A stretch of 64,000 nt of DNA from Ignelater luminosus. Lineage: Eukaryota > Arthropoda > Insecta > Coleoptera > Elateridae. The stretch's first letter is position 1, and each line of letters opens with the position of its first letter. The notes beneath the pieces were generated by a model, which was given only the letters and a program-made list of their open reading frames with translations, had not been told where the DNA came from and did no database searches. Below, piece after piece: positions 35,050-45,640 of the stretch. The translations under genes and the position numbers were made by a program. The stretch spans positions 96,583 through 160,582 of the forward strand of contig VTPC01006117.1 of NCBI GenBank assembly GCA_011009095.1, given 5' to 3'.

Positions 35050-35620
35050 AACAGCTGTAGAATCTCAGCATTGGTGTGCAAATGCTATTTTCTTGATTTC
35101 CTCATTTCTTAGTTCAACCAGTTATTTCTTTGCATACACCTTGTAGTTTTTGCGTGGCAGTATTGACATCCTTACTTACATTTATAAGTGCTGTGTCATC
35201 CGCAAACGTGTCTACTGTTATATCTTGCATTTCTGGAATGTTGTGTGTGTACAGACGATACAAGATGGGTCCGAGAACGCTTCCCTGTGGTACCCCTGCT
35301 TTAATGTCTGTAAGATCCTAGTATTCTTTTTCTTTTATCCGAAATAGTCTGTCTTTAAGATAAGATTTAACTAGCTGAACATATTGTACATTTTATGTAG
35401 TTTGTTTATTGGGCCTTCATGCCAGACCTTATCAAATGCTTGTGCTGCGAGAAAGACTTATTGCAGAACAAACAAATTTTTCTTCTTGGGCTTTTTAATA
35501 TTTGTCATCCTATGTACTTGGTCGAAAGTACTATGTTTTTCTAGGAACCGTCCTTCAATTGTTGGTTTTAGTCTTTTCAGTAATGGTTTCTTAAACAGTT
35601 TCGAGATTATCGGCAGTCGT
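35050..35620 (-). pseudogene. Jockey-like LINE reverse transcriptase fragment
   Basis: Minus strand: EKHSTFDQVHRM near 35545-35510 and AFDKVWHEGPINKLHKM (35436-35386; motif A), then LKQGYHREAFSDPSC or, in the next frame, KAGVPQGSVLGPILYRLYTH (35312-35253; motif B). TVDTFADDTALINVSKDV (35220-35167) carries the intact FADD polymerase box. It is truncated at both ends, and the fold-back element lies on its C-terminal side. It is distinct from the 30.4-32.3 kb relic, since its motifs differ. Confidence 0.85.
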
Positions 35621-35629
35621 AATAAAAAA

Positions 35630-36810
35630 TTGGACAGGATTATCTATTTAGATGGATATATGGCACAAAATAGCAATGCCATTTTATCTAATGTTCTACA
35701 TTTGTCCGAAAAAAGAGGTTTCAATAACACAAAAATTCTTGGAGAAGGGTCACACTCAGATTGTCCAGTGATTATTTAAGAATTACAAACGGACCTAGAT
35801 CGCAAGGACCATATACTGTTAAAAATATGGTTTTAGTTTTTTAGGAATTTTAGAATATCATTTTGTTAAACCTTCAAAGTTGAATAGAAACAATAACTTG
35901 GTAACAGATATACGAGTACTGCAATACACTCACCAGGGGGTGACACAGCGAGTCCGTCGCTGATCTCGATGAGATTCTTACTGGCGATCCTACGTCGAAA
36001 ATAAGTCGACACGTATTTTGCCGTTCATCTAACTGGACCTCGCAAAAAAATATTACTTCGCTCTCACGAAACTGGGGCTGCTCCAGCTGTCTCAGCCGAT
36101 TTGAATAAAACTTTTATAGCTGTTTCTTCATTGCAAAATATTAGACCCGTGTGTAGGGATTTTTCAATATACGCCCCAGGAAGCCGAGAAGTTTTTATAA
36201 TCTCTCAGACTTAACGGTAGACATTAAGTGCCTTTTAAAGACTATTATATATTAGTATTATCCCACTGCAATAATAAATATTTTATCGTTTTTGAAACGA
36301 AAATATTTATTTACAAAGAAAAGTTTCTTTTACAGTTTTCTCGTAGGATGTACCGTTTTTGAGTAAAATTAGGTTATTTCAAAATCCACTTTTTGGCTTT
36401 TGGTATCTCAGAAATTACTCGTAATATTAAATATGAAACTTCTTGTAGCTTATAATCGCAAAATTAACAAGAACACAGATGTACAGTGGGATAAAACTCT
36501 CGGTTTACAGATGCAATTTACAAATACTATTAATGGTTTTTTGCTGGTTTCTGATACAATCATAAATAAACAAAACTTCCACTAAAAATTTTATTTTGAA
36601 ATTCTAGAGCAGCTTCAGCTTCACATTTACATTTTACCTACAAATAGGTATTTGTAAAAACACTTTTCTTGTTCATACTTTGAAAGCAAGTTTTGCGGAA
36701 CTTCTGTATACGTGAACAGTTCTTATTTTCTACCTTCCTGTACATTTTCCTGTGATTGTGCTTTCCATCTGTTGCACCATAGCTCTTTTTTAATAGGTAA
36801 GACGCTGCTA
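35630..36810. other. No gene recognised
   Basis: This is mixed AT-rich DNA with a GC-richer block at 35930-36200. A 131-residue open frame (35384-35779) overlaps the minus-strand LINE and is a shadow for most of its length. Confidence 0.45.
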
Positions 36811-36815
36811 CATTG

Positions 36816-36960
36816 AAAGTCAAATCAAATCATAATTGGTGGCCTCTGCTGCAGAGCAGCCGAAGAGGCCACTGTAGGCATATGCCTTTTCGACCTTGAT
36901 GTAATTCGGTATTTGGTTGGTGAACGCTGCTGCACGCGGTCAAGGATGGAAAAGAAAGGA
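36816..36960 (+). repeat. Hairpin-bearing dispersed repeat, copy 1
   Basis: This is similar in inverse orientation to 44395-44545. It contains a perfect compound hairpin at 36841-36870 (outer GGCCTCT/AGAGGCC, inner GCTGC/GCAGC), then CACTGTAGGCATATGCC with the perfect palindrome AGGCATATGCCT (36876-36887), then a 27-bp block at 36908-36934 (GGTATTTGG...GCTGCTGCA) identical in both copies. Confidence 0.75.
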
Positions 36961-37313
36961 TGATTGAAAATTTTTCGCTCAAAACATTTCCGGCCCGAGT
37001 CCAGAGGAAGTGTAGATATTCGGCGAGTCGACTCCGTGGCGGTCCAGTTTTCAGTTCTCCGTCTGCTTCACCGTAGCTGCTAGTGTAAAGGTGAAGATAC
37101 TTACTTGCGACAAATTTCGCGCAAGCGACTTCTGTGTTCGTTTACACTGCTAGCAATAATTGTCATGATTTTCTGTCGGAAGCGTCGTGCAAGTTCTGCC
37201 TTTGGCGAGTTCTTGCAAAGCTATTTACACTCTCAGCAACTTAGACTTGCATCATGTTATTTGTCGAATATTGAACCATTGTTTTTCACTATATTACTTG
37301 ACATGCCGCAGCA

Positions 37314-37652
37314 TTGCTAGTTCTATGTGAAAATTACAATAAACGAAAGAAGAAAAATCGCGGTGGTTGGGTCAGGGAATGGGTGTTAAGAAGGGAAAAT
37401 TATGGAACGTATAATAATTTGCTTAATGAGCTAAGAATTGAAGATGCCCAACAATTTAGGAACTTTATTGGGATGTTAGCGGTCGATTTGGAAGAACTTC
37501 TTTCAAAAGTGGGTACAAGAATTAAAAAACAAGATACTCATTTACGCGCTTCAATTTCACCTAAAGAACGTATGGTGGTAATAACACTACGTTTCATTGC
37601 GACTCGCGCTGTTCAACTCGCCAAATATCGAAATAAATTGGAAGTAATGTGA
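37314..37652 (+). pseudogene. PIF/Harbinger transposase N-terminal fragment
   Basis: The frame reads GGWVREWVLRRENYGTYNNL, LNELRIEDAQQFRNFIGML and SKVGTRIKKQDTHLRASISP with ITLRFIAT. This is the conserved N-terminal stretch of HARBI1-like proteins (W-R-x-W-L-x-R-R, F-R-N-x-L-R-M, I-x-K-x-D-T-x-x-R, L-R-F-L-A-T-G). It ends before the DDE core, after which the sequence diverges to a non-coding tail. Repeated GTTTAGAC or GTCTAAAC motifs (37679, 37750, 37801) with C/G-rich TAGCGAG neighbours may be subterminal repeats of a deleted element spanning roughly 37080-37815. Confidence 0.72.
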
Positions 37653-37659
37653 GAAATTG

Positions 37660-39140
37660 CATGAATGTATTTTTGCATGTTTAGACTAGCAAGCGCCAGT
37701 GTAGCGGAAGGACTTTCGGAAGTTCCTGCGAGTCAACTTACGAAGCTGTTTAGACCGGCGACAGTACTGTCAGACAGCAACTCGCGCGAGTTTTCTCGCT
37801 AGTCTAAACGTACCTTAAGGGCAACTACGGCGCGCGCTCCCACTCATATAACGTGTGCAGCGCAACCCACCTTGACGTGCTACATTGAAAGGTAAAGTTT
37901 GGAGTAATTATAACTCCTCCTGGTTCTAACAGAAATAATCATTTTTTTGTACTTCTTTCATTTCAATTCAAATTCTTTACCATTCATAAGATGTACGCAT
38001 CTACATATACGTCTATGTTTAATTTTGAGATTTCCAAACACACGAAATTGATTTAGGTTTTGTGCTATCTGAAAAAATAACGCCTTTTGATTATTATTAG
38101 TTGTTTGTCAACAGTGATTTGTACAAAAAGAATTTGAACTGATTGAAATCGTTCTGGTAGAAAACAACAAAACAGAGAAGCTCCGGAAAGACATTAAATA
38201 AATTGCGTAATCCAAAAATAGCAACCGTCTATATTTCCGTTTGTGTTTGTTACGATTTCTATTTCTTTAGTCGTCTGCAAGACATATCTGTAGGCTTCTA
38301 CCTTGGCGTAAAGACGTATTTTATGTATCAGCTCACCGACTAGAAACAACTTTACTGTACTCATGACAGTTTTTTTCTACTGTAAAGAGCATTCCGGGTT
38401 TTCTTAGCGCAAGTACAGCTACATTTTACTACTTACTGTTTACAGGATAACGAACACGAGGACTTTATTAGTAACGGTTCTTGCTAATTTAAAATTTTCA
38501 CTGCATTTTCCACTGCATAAATACCACCGCATTTCTAGAAATCTGCATTTGTAATTTGTAACATCTCGAGTGTTGCTTCCATCATCTGCTCTGCAACTTT
38601 GGCTTCGGAAACATCATTGACAATTTCTTCGTCAGAATGATCAAAAGGACCAAATTCATTATCGCTTAGCTTTCAAACTTTATTGAATTCCAGATCACTT
38701 CCTTCAAACTTCTGTAAACCCATTATTTGGTTTCTTTTGTAATTGAATCTGCTCTTTTTATTCTTATTCGTGTTAAAAATTATTTTTACAAATACACAGA
38801 GTATCAAACGAGCCCAGGCAAAAAGAATGTAATAATTTTTTAGGTTATAATTATTGTAAGTTCCAGAGAAAAAAATGCCAATATTTGTGCCGGATGTGAG
38901 TACTAAATGGGACAAGCGGATTATTTGAGATTTGAGATTTGAGATTTAAAATTAAGGTTTACATAAAAAGTAAGACCTTCAAGTTTACTGAAAGCATATA
39001 CAACAGACAATTATGCTAAATGTATACTTCATTACAAACAGAAAATGTACGCACATCGATAAACCGGGGTTTTAAAAGAATGTATGTTGTGTTGTATTTG
39101 GAGATTTTATTAAGTGGATCACTCTGTATATTGACATAAC
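37660..39140. other. No gene confirmed; possible acidic coding remnant on minus strand
   Basis: On the minus strand near 38705-38540 the reading KFEGSDLEFNKV, DNEFGPFDHSDEEIVNDVSEA and KVAEQMMEATLEML looks coding-like and acidic, but I cannot assign it. The rest is AT-rich. Confidence 0.35.
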
Positions 39141-39150
39141 GTGACTTATT

Positions 39151-39540
39151 GTTTTGTTTATAAATTTCCATAGGCGTAAGTTAGTTACTGCAGTAACGCA
39201 GAAAGATCGCCCACTTCGTATTTCGTGTTAACTTGCGTTAGTCTCGCTTTGTGATTGACCAATAGTAGGTAAGAAATGAAAGTGTTGGATCCACACAATC
39301 TTGAACAGGTCAAGGTCAAGGTCAAAGTTAATATGCAGTAGGGATTTCAATTGTTTTATTTATAAATTTCCATAGTTGCAAGTTAGTTACTGCAGTAACG
39401 CAGAAAGATTGTCAGTTTCGTATTTCGCGTTAACTCGCATCGGTCGTGTGTTGTGGGCTGTAGGTAAGAAATGGGAGCGCTGGATCCACACAACCCTGAA
39501 GAGATCAAGGTCAAGGTCAAGGCTTATCTGACGTATATGC
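39151..39540 (+). repeat. Two-copy tandem repeat, 202-bp period, with AGGTCA arrays
   Basis: Unit 1 starts at 39151 and unit 2 at 39353. Each carries GTTTTRTTTATAAATTTCCATAG, the exact palindrome GTTACTGCAGTAAC (39184-39197 and 39386-39399), TGGATCCACACAA, and head-to-tail AGGTCA hexamers. Unit 1 has three perfect copies without spacer (39307-39324). Unit 2 has two perfect copies flanked by degenerate ones (39502-39525). A further TCAAGGTCA lies at 39565-39573. Confidence 0.85.
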
Positions 39541-40040
39541 TTATGTCTTACAGCCTTGAATGAATCAAGGTCAAGTTGCTTACACCTTTAAATACGCAAA
39601 TCTGACACATCTATTTGGTGCAATGTCTGACATTGTATTAAAGGTGTTAAAGGTGCCTGGAAGCCCGACCAAGGCTCGGGGCTAGATCTAAGCAGTAGGG
39701 TGGAGCATATTTGTATTTTTTAGAAATTAAAAAACAGTAAGCAAAAATTAAGTTTTGTTATACAAAGCAATATAGCAAAAGCTCAACTTTCTTAAACAAG
39801 TTTTTGAGGTACCCCGGGGGCTTTGAAATTTTACTGCAAAGAAGACAGTTATACGGCAGGTAACATGCTCGTACTTACGGTTATTATTACTTGTTTGCAT
39901 TTAAGTACGGAAATAATCGTTCCAAGTTTAGGTGTAGTGGGGATGCCACGAAAGGCTTCCTTTTATTTCAGTTAGTTGCGTTTTGTATGTAACAGTGGAT
40001 TGATGTTATTTACTTGTGTAAAATTATTGTGTTATTCGCA

Positions 40041-41975
40041 ATGCCTAAAACAAGGACAGAGTTTTTTAGTGCAGTGTTTGGTGTCCCTAAAAAGCTGGCA
40101 AGAGATTTGTTACCGACCTATCGGGATGTTATAAAACATTTTTTGTAAATTAGGTAACAGTTAGAACTTACTAGTAAAAAAGAACCGAATGCTTCTGAAA
40201 TAACAATAATTGTTGCAAAATGATAACTGATATGATAAAATCTATTATAAGAAATACCAAACATCTAAGAACCTTTCAAAACTAGAATAATAAAGGTATT
40301 TACTATTAAAATTCGGAATTTCCAAGAACATGCTAATCGCACTTTGTTTAACATTAATCATCTTGTAAATGTTCTGATTTCTCTTTATGGAACTGTAAAA
40401 TAAAAGTGCCTACAAAAAAAGGAGCCTTTTTACTCGAAGGATGTTAATTAGTTCGGTTGACGCTGTCGAAAGTCCAAGGTTAAAATATAGTTTATAGAAA
40501 ATCTAAAGAGTTTTCTAGGCTCACTGAAACAGCAGATACTATGAAAAATGGAAGTGAAGTATGTACCTTAGAGGAGTTACCAATAAGTAAAATTAGCAGA
40601 TTCGTCAGATACCGTTGATTAACAAAATCCAATTCCTTGCTTCCATCACAACCTCAAACAATTATTGAACAAATGAAAATTTCTCTTCTAAATCTGGCTA
40701 ACAAGAACAAGTGTTTCTGGCAGGTCTGCAGCTATAGTAGCTTTTGATGTTTTGAAGGATCTGCAAATTGTTACTTCAACTGACACAACAAGAGGGTTAT
40801 ACTTTGACGGTAGAAAAGATAAGACATTTTCCCAGGAGATTAAAAGAGGTAAATTTCATAGAAAGACGGTTACCAAAGAACATAGTGTTAGTTGCAGAAC
40901 CCGGATCGAAGTACATCGACCATGTGACACCAATTTCTGTATCGGCGTTGAATATTAAAAAGGAGATTGTTAAATTTTTATATGAAAAAGCAAGTTTTTC
41001 CAATTTAGTTGCGGTGGGTTGTGACGGAACCGTCGTTAACACTGGTTTGAAAAGTGGGACAATTAGATTGCTAGAATCTTACGTTCGGCGTCCGCTTCAA
41101 TTGTTCATCCGTCTCTTTCACACTAATGAGTTAACGCTAAAGACCGGTTGCATCAACCAATAAACTCAATTTGGAACTGAGACAGAATAATTCTGTCGTT
41201 GAAATTTGTATTAAGAAAGGAAGTTCCATCAGTCGATAGATTTGCCGAGGGTTGGTGCAACCGGTCGTAAGACATTAAGACGGACATACGCCTGGACCCT
41301 ACGGAATGTCTGGCCCTATTAGAAAATCCTTAGAATCGTGGGAGAACTTACCCCACCTAACTTTGTCCGATACGAAATGAAAACTTACCAGAACTTGTTG
41401 CTGATAATTTGAGCACTGATCAAAAATACTTATGGGATATACTCCAGGCTGTTGCTTGTGGTGTTTACCCGGAAGGCTTTCTCCAGACAAATCCAGGAAA
41501 ACTTTCACATTCTCGTTGGTTAACAGCGGCAACTCGAATATTTGGGCTTTATGTTTCCACAAGGGAAGCATCAAACAATCTTAAAACTTTAAGCGAGTAT
41601 GTAATAGAGGTTATGCACCAGTCTGGTTTCATGTTAAGCTAAAACCATCATGTAAAGACGGTTCTCGTCATTTGTTAAACACGATACAATGGTCCAGAAT
41701 TTTTGAAAAAGATGTTCTATTATTATTGATACAGTCATTCAATGTTTTCAAATGGTTTTTATACACATCCAGAAAACATTGTAGTCTCAATTGTAGTATC
41801 TTACACAACCTCCTAGGCAACTTTATCGCACTAGCGCATTGTGATATAAGAAAAAAAAATTGTTGATCCTATTTCGCTTCACCCTCCTGAACAGTGCACA
41901 CAATTACATTATTTCATCACACCAGCGATGCCTAATATAAACATTGATATTAAGACCGGAAGGGTGTTATGTTAG
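40041..41975 (+). pseudogene. Family Z protein relic (uncharacterised repetitive gene)
   Basis: The start is ATG 40041 (MPKTRTEFFSAVFGVPKKLA, then LLPTYRDVIKHF). After a decayed stretch, VSGRSAAIVAFDVLKDL (40716-40766) and, in the next frame, VAEPGSKYIDHVTPIS, LVAVGCDGTVVNTGLKSGTI and RPLQLFIRLFHTNELTLK (40880-41140). Then PGKLSHSRWLTAATRIFGLY (41489-41548) with EASNNLKTLSEYVIEVMHQS, and FYTHPENIVVSIV near 41760-41800. I recognise this block order from multi-copy arthropod proteins of unknown function. There is no known catalytic motif that I can name; GCDGT and LFHTNEL are candidate functional motifs. It is spread over four or more frames. A C-terminal fragment of the same family lies at 22080-22490. 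Confidence 0.7.
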
Positions 41976-41979
41976 CATT

Positions 41980-44390
41980 GCACCAAGATCGGGCTTAGCG
42001 TTCAATCACTGTATCGACTTTGGCGCCAGCGTCGTGACTGAAGATTTTCGGGAGCTTTTACGCGTTCTGTTATTAGCAACTCAGATACATCCTTTTGAGT
42101 TAATGTCGGTGATCGAATAGCTCAACTAATTTTTGTAAAAGCTTGACCTGTTCAACTATCTAAGAAGTTACTGCAGTGATTCAAACTGATCGTTATGATG
42201 GCGAATTTGGTTCTGCAGGTCTTAATTAACTACCTGGAGTGGATCAAGTTTAAGCATAAGAGTTTATTATATGGCAGACCTAGACCCAAAGTAAACTCTA
42301 CAAATATGTTTAAAAGTATTCGTTGGAGGATTAAGCTGTTGGATCGCTTTGTCAACCGCACAGCAGGCTAAAGCCACTATGTTGAATTGGTTCTTTAACA
42401 TTCTATGGGACCGTTATTGCAGTATATTGCAAATCCACACACATTACATCGCTAGGGATTGTACCTGTAACCATAAAATCGAGGATTGTACACAACCGCC
42501 GCCGTTTTGATTTGTTTAAATAGGCGAGTTTAGTTTCTTAGCACACAAAATCTTCGAACCATTTAAAATCCGACCTATTGCATCTGCACGATTTCACGTT
42601 CCGCAGGTGTCACCCTCTCGATGTAATATTAAGTTAGGAGCCTAGATAAATTTCTTTATATACTCCTTATCCTATCCTTCACTATGCACAAATTTCAGTT
42701 CAATCCATTTTATGATAATGTATGTTATACTGTTATAGAAAGAATGAGTGTTAACAAGGCTAAAACGGAAAGATAATCTGGAAGTTTACAAATTTAAAAA
42801 TTACGATTAAGTAAAGGAATATCATGCAAGCTGGTTTCTATATCACTGAAACGATAATGAAATTTAACCTTGAAAGATGAAGGAAGATCGGATTGGAGAA
42901 ATTTGTTAATGGTATAGAGAAAAATACCAATCTAACCCTCAGACACGTTCTCGCTTCAAATGTCTGCGGTAATGCATTGACCATGAAATCTAAGCGTCCA
43001 CAAAGAATCTCGTTTCGACCTCGAACTCAACAACTTTGTTCATAACAAGTTTGGCGTTCCAGACTGTCCGGTCTTTGACACATTCTTGCTTCCAACTCCT
43101 GCAGCAAAGTGCTGTCTATGAAAACTTGCATACTCTGCGCTCCTGTCACAGTTTTAATAAACTATACGTTATAGTAATTATTGCTTTTTCTTTGCTTCAG
43201 TTTACTTTTGCCGCTGGTCGAGGCAGGACGTGCATGCTATGCGTCTTAAAACGGGCATATCTCGGTATTCAACTTTTAAAACTCGCCTCTTATCCTTCAA
43301 ACATTACCGAAAATAGTACCTACACCAACCTCATTTGCTCGTGACGGCTTCTTCTACATTACACAACATGGAGATGAGTGCAGTATGTTTACTGCTATAT
43401 TAGAATCAGGAGTTGGAAACCTGCAGAAAACGCTTTCATGGAATATTTGAGATAGTCAACAAATTGTACTTATGCTAGCCAGTTTTCTATCTGATACAAA
43501 TGTATTTGACCTTAGTAGGTTAATTAATGCTATATACTAAAATCGCATGTTTTTCTTCTAATAAGAAAATTTATATATGCGATTTCAACTACGGAAAAGT
43601 GGAAAACCGACCGCTAACGGAGCCATACCGCCTCACAGTGGGGCCGATCACGAATCTAGCGGTTCAAAAATCTTATGTAAAAGTTATTTACACGATACTA
43701 TTTTTTTAAGTATTCTGAAAGTCATACAATGACAGGAAAACATTAATTTGATATTAAATAATCTGGCAATGACACAAGATTAATGTTATTTACATTTTTA
43801 CCTTGTAGTGAAGTCTTAATTGGAAATCAGCGGATTTTTTACAATACATTGGTCGTTACAATTGATTAATTTGTATTTTGTGAGAGTGATTAAACAAAAA
43901 TACTTAACGTTTAGGACGCATCTAGTTGTACCACAAAAGGTAGACCATAATTTTGACAATTTTTAACTTTCTTTTGTTGCGGCTTACCTACGCCAATGGA
44001 TTCCATTGTTATATAATAATAAACTATAATATATAATAAACTAATAATATATAATAATAAAAAAATGCTAAATTTATTTTTAAGGTGCTCTGTTCACGCT
44101 TGTCACGAAATGAGAACTTACTCGTCACCGAAATCTCTCTCAGGTCCTGTACTTTCGTTTATTTATTAAAACCCTGTATTGATTCTGACCTCGCTGATTC
44201 GTTTTGTGTGCTTCTTTTAAATACGCTAGTTGTTAAATGAGGCAATCTTAGTCGCAAAATCTCTTATACTTCACTTTAATTTTTGACCCGCTAGATTCGC
44301 TATCGACCCAACTTTGCGCTGAACCTCTACACATGCACCCTGGCCAACCAAACCGGTCACGTTGCTGAGGGTTTTAAGCAAAAGTTTGCA
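41980..44390. other. No gene recognised
   Basis: About 2.4 kb of mixed composition. A 102-residue open frame (43036-43344) has no recognisable domain. Bases 43588-43660 are GC-richer and contain CCTCACAGTGGGG, a possible element end, but no partner was found. Confidence 0.45.
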
Positions 44391-44394
44391 ATCA

Positions 44395-44545
44395 ACTTTG
44401 AAATTTTTGACTGCATGCAGCAGCGTTCACCAACCAAATACCTTCCTTCCTCCTAGGCCGAATAGGCACATGCCTACAGTGACCTCTGCTGTTGTTTCGC
44501 AACAGCAGAAACAATAATGACTTGACTTTGACTTGACTTGCAATT
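44395..44545 (-). repeat. Hairpin-bearing dispersed repeat, copy 2
   Basis: Reverse-complement relative of 36816-36960. The hairpin here is a perfect 10-bp stem, TCTGCTGTTG (44485-44494) with CAACAGCAGA (44500-44509) around a 5-base loop. The stem sequence differs from copy 1 although pairing is kept. The palindrome is AGGCACATGCCT (44464-44475), with a changed centre, and the 27-bp block is at 44416-44442. Confidence 0.75.
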
Positions 44546-45640
44546 TCAACTTCGGTCGGTTTTGCACGCAGCAGACAAAAATAATACTGAAAGGCGGTAA
44601 GTAAACATTTTTCATGACACTTGCTGTCTTTTAGAGTTGTTATGGTGTTTACCGATTTTAGCATCAGGTAAAGCATTATTTTATGTAAAATCTTGTAAAG
44701 TTTTGTATATTATTTCATCTATTGAGGAAATTTAGTTAATTATTTTTGAATAAAATATGAAACTAATATTGTGAGCCTTTTAGATTAATTTTGCAATTGT
44801 GATAAAATTTTGTTATTTAGGTAATAGTAACTGACATTGGTTGTCAAGATAGCTATAAAGCAAAAAAAGGCAGTAGTACCAATCCACAAACTAGTGCGTT
44901 AAGAGGCATCGTTAAAGCTCGTTGAACTCTGAGTTCGGTGAGGTACTTCTTGGCTAGTTTTTAGTGCTCTAGGCAGAAATAAGTGTGTCCTAAGGAAACA
45001 AGGGTAATTACATTGTTTACATGTATTTTATGCTGTCTACCTGCTCCATCCTGGCACTATTTTGTATTCTGTTTAGGAATTAATAGACTGCACTATTTCC
45101 AAGTTCAGACCGGTTTCAAATAATTTATCTAGATTTCTTACTTTTCTCACTCCTGGTCTAAACCAATATTCCACCTTTTCTCTACTTTTAACATTATCAT
45201 ATACGTATATACATATTCCGGTTTAATACAATCAGCAATATTTGACATACGCGTTTGTTGAATATTATGTTCGTAGGATCTAGCAAAAAAGAAATATATT
45301 GAATTTACAGAAATCTTAGAATTCTGAAAACTTTCTGTACGAACTACGAACATGTTACCATTTATTATTAACAATGAACGATTACTAGTGGTTATAGAAG
45401 AATCTTAGGAAGCCGGCGGCGGATCTGCCTGGCAATTGATGGAGTTGATGTGGCCGCAAGTGGTACGATGAAAGTTAATGATAGACGAGGATTAGAGTGA
45501 AATTGAAATTGTGGAGTATGACAGGTGAGTATTTTACAGATGGGATGTAGGATTTCAGGTGTTTGGGAGGTTGGTGCCGGGCATTACCGCGCAGGCTTAG
45601 TGATAAAGCATCCGCTTTTAAAGTAGTTAATTGAAATCCA

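Noticed and set aside
43036..43344. 102-residue frame with a hydrophobic stretch
   Set aside because: No recognisable domain, no conserved neighbour and no repeat. It is consistent with chance in this composition.
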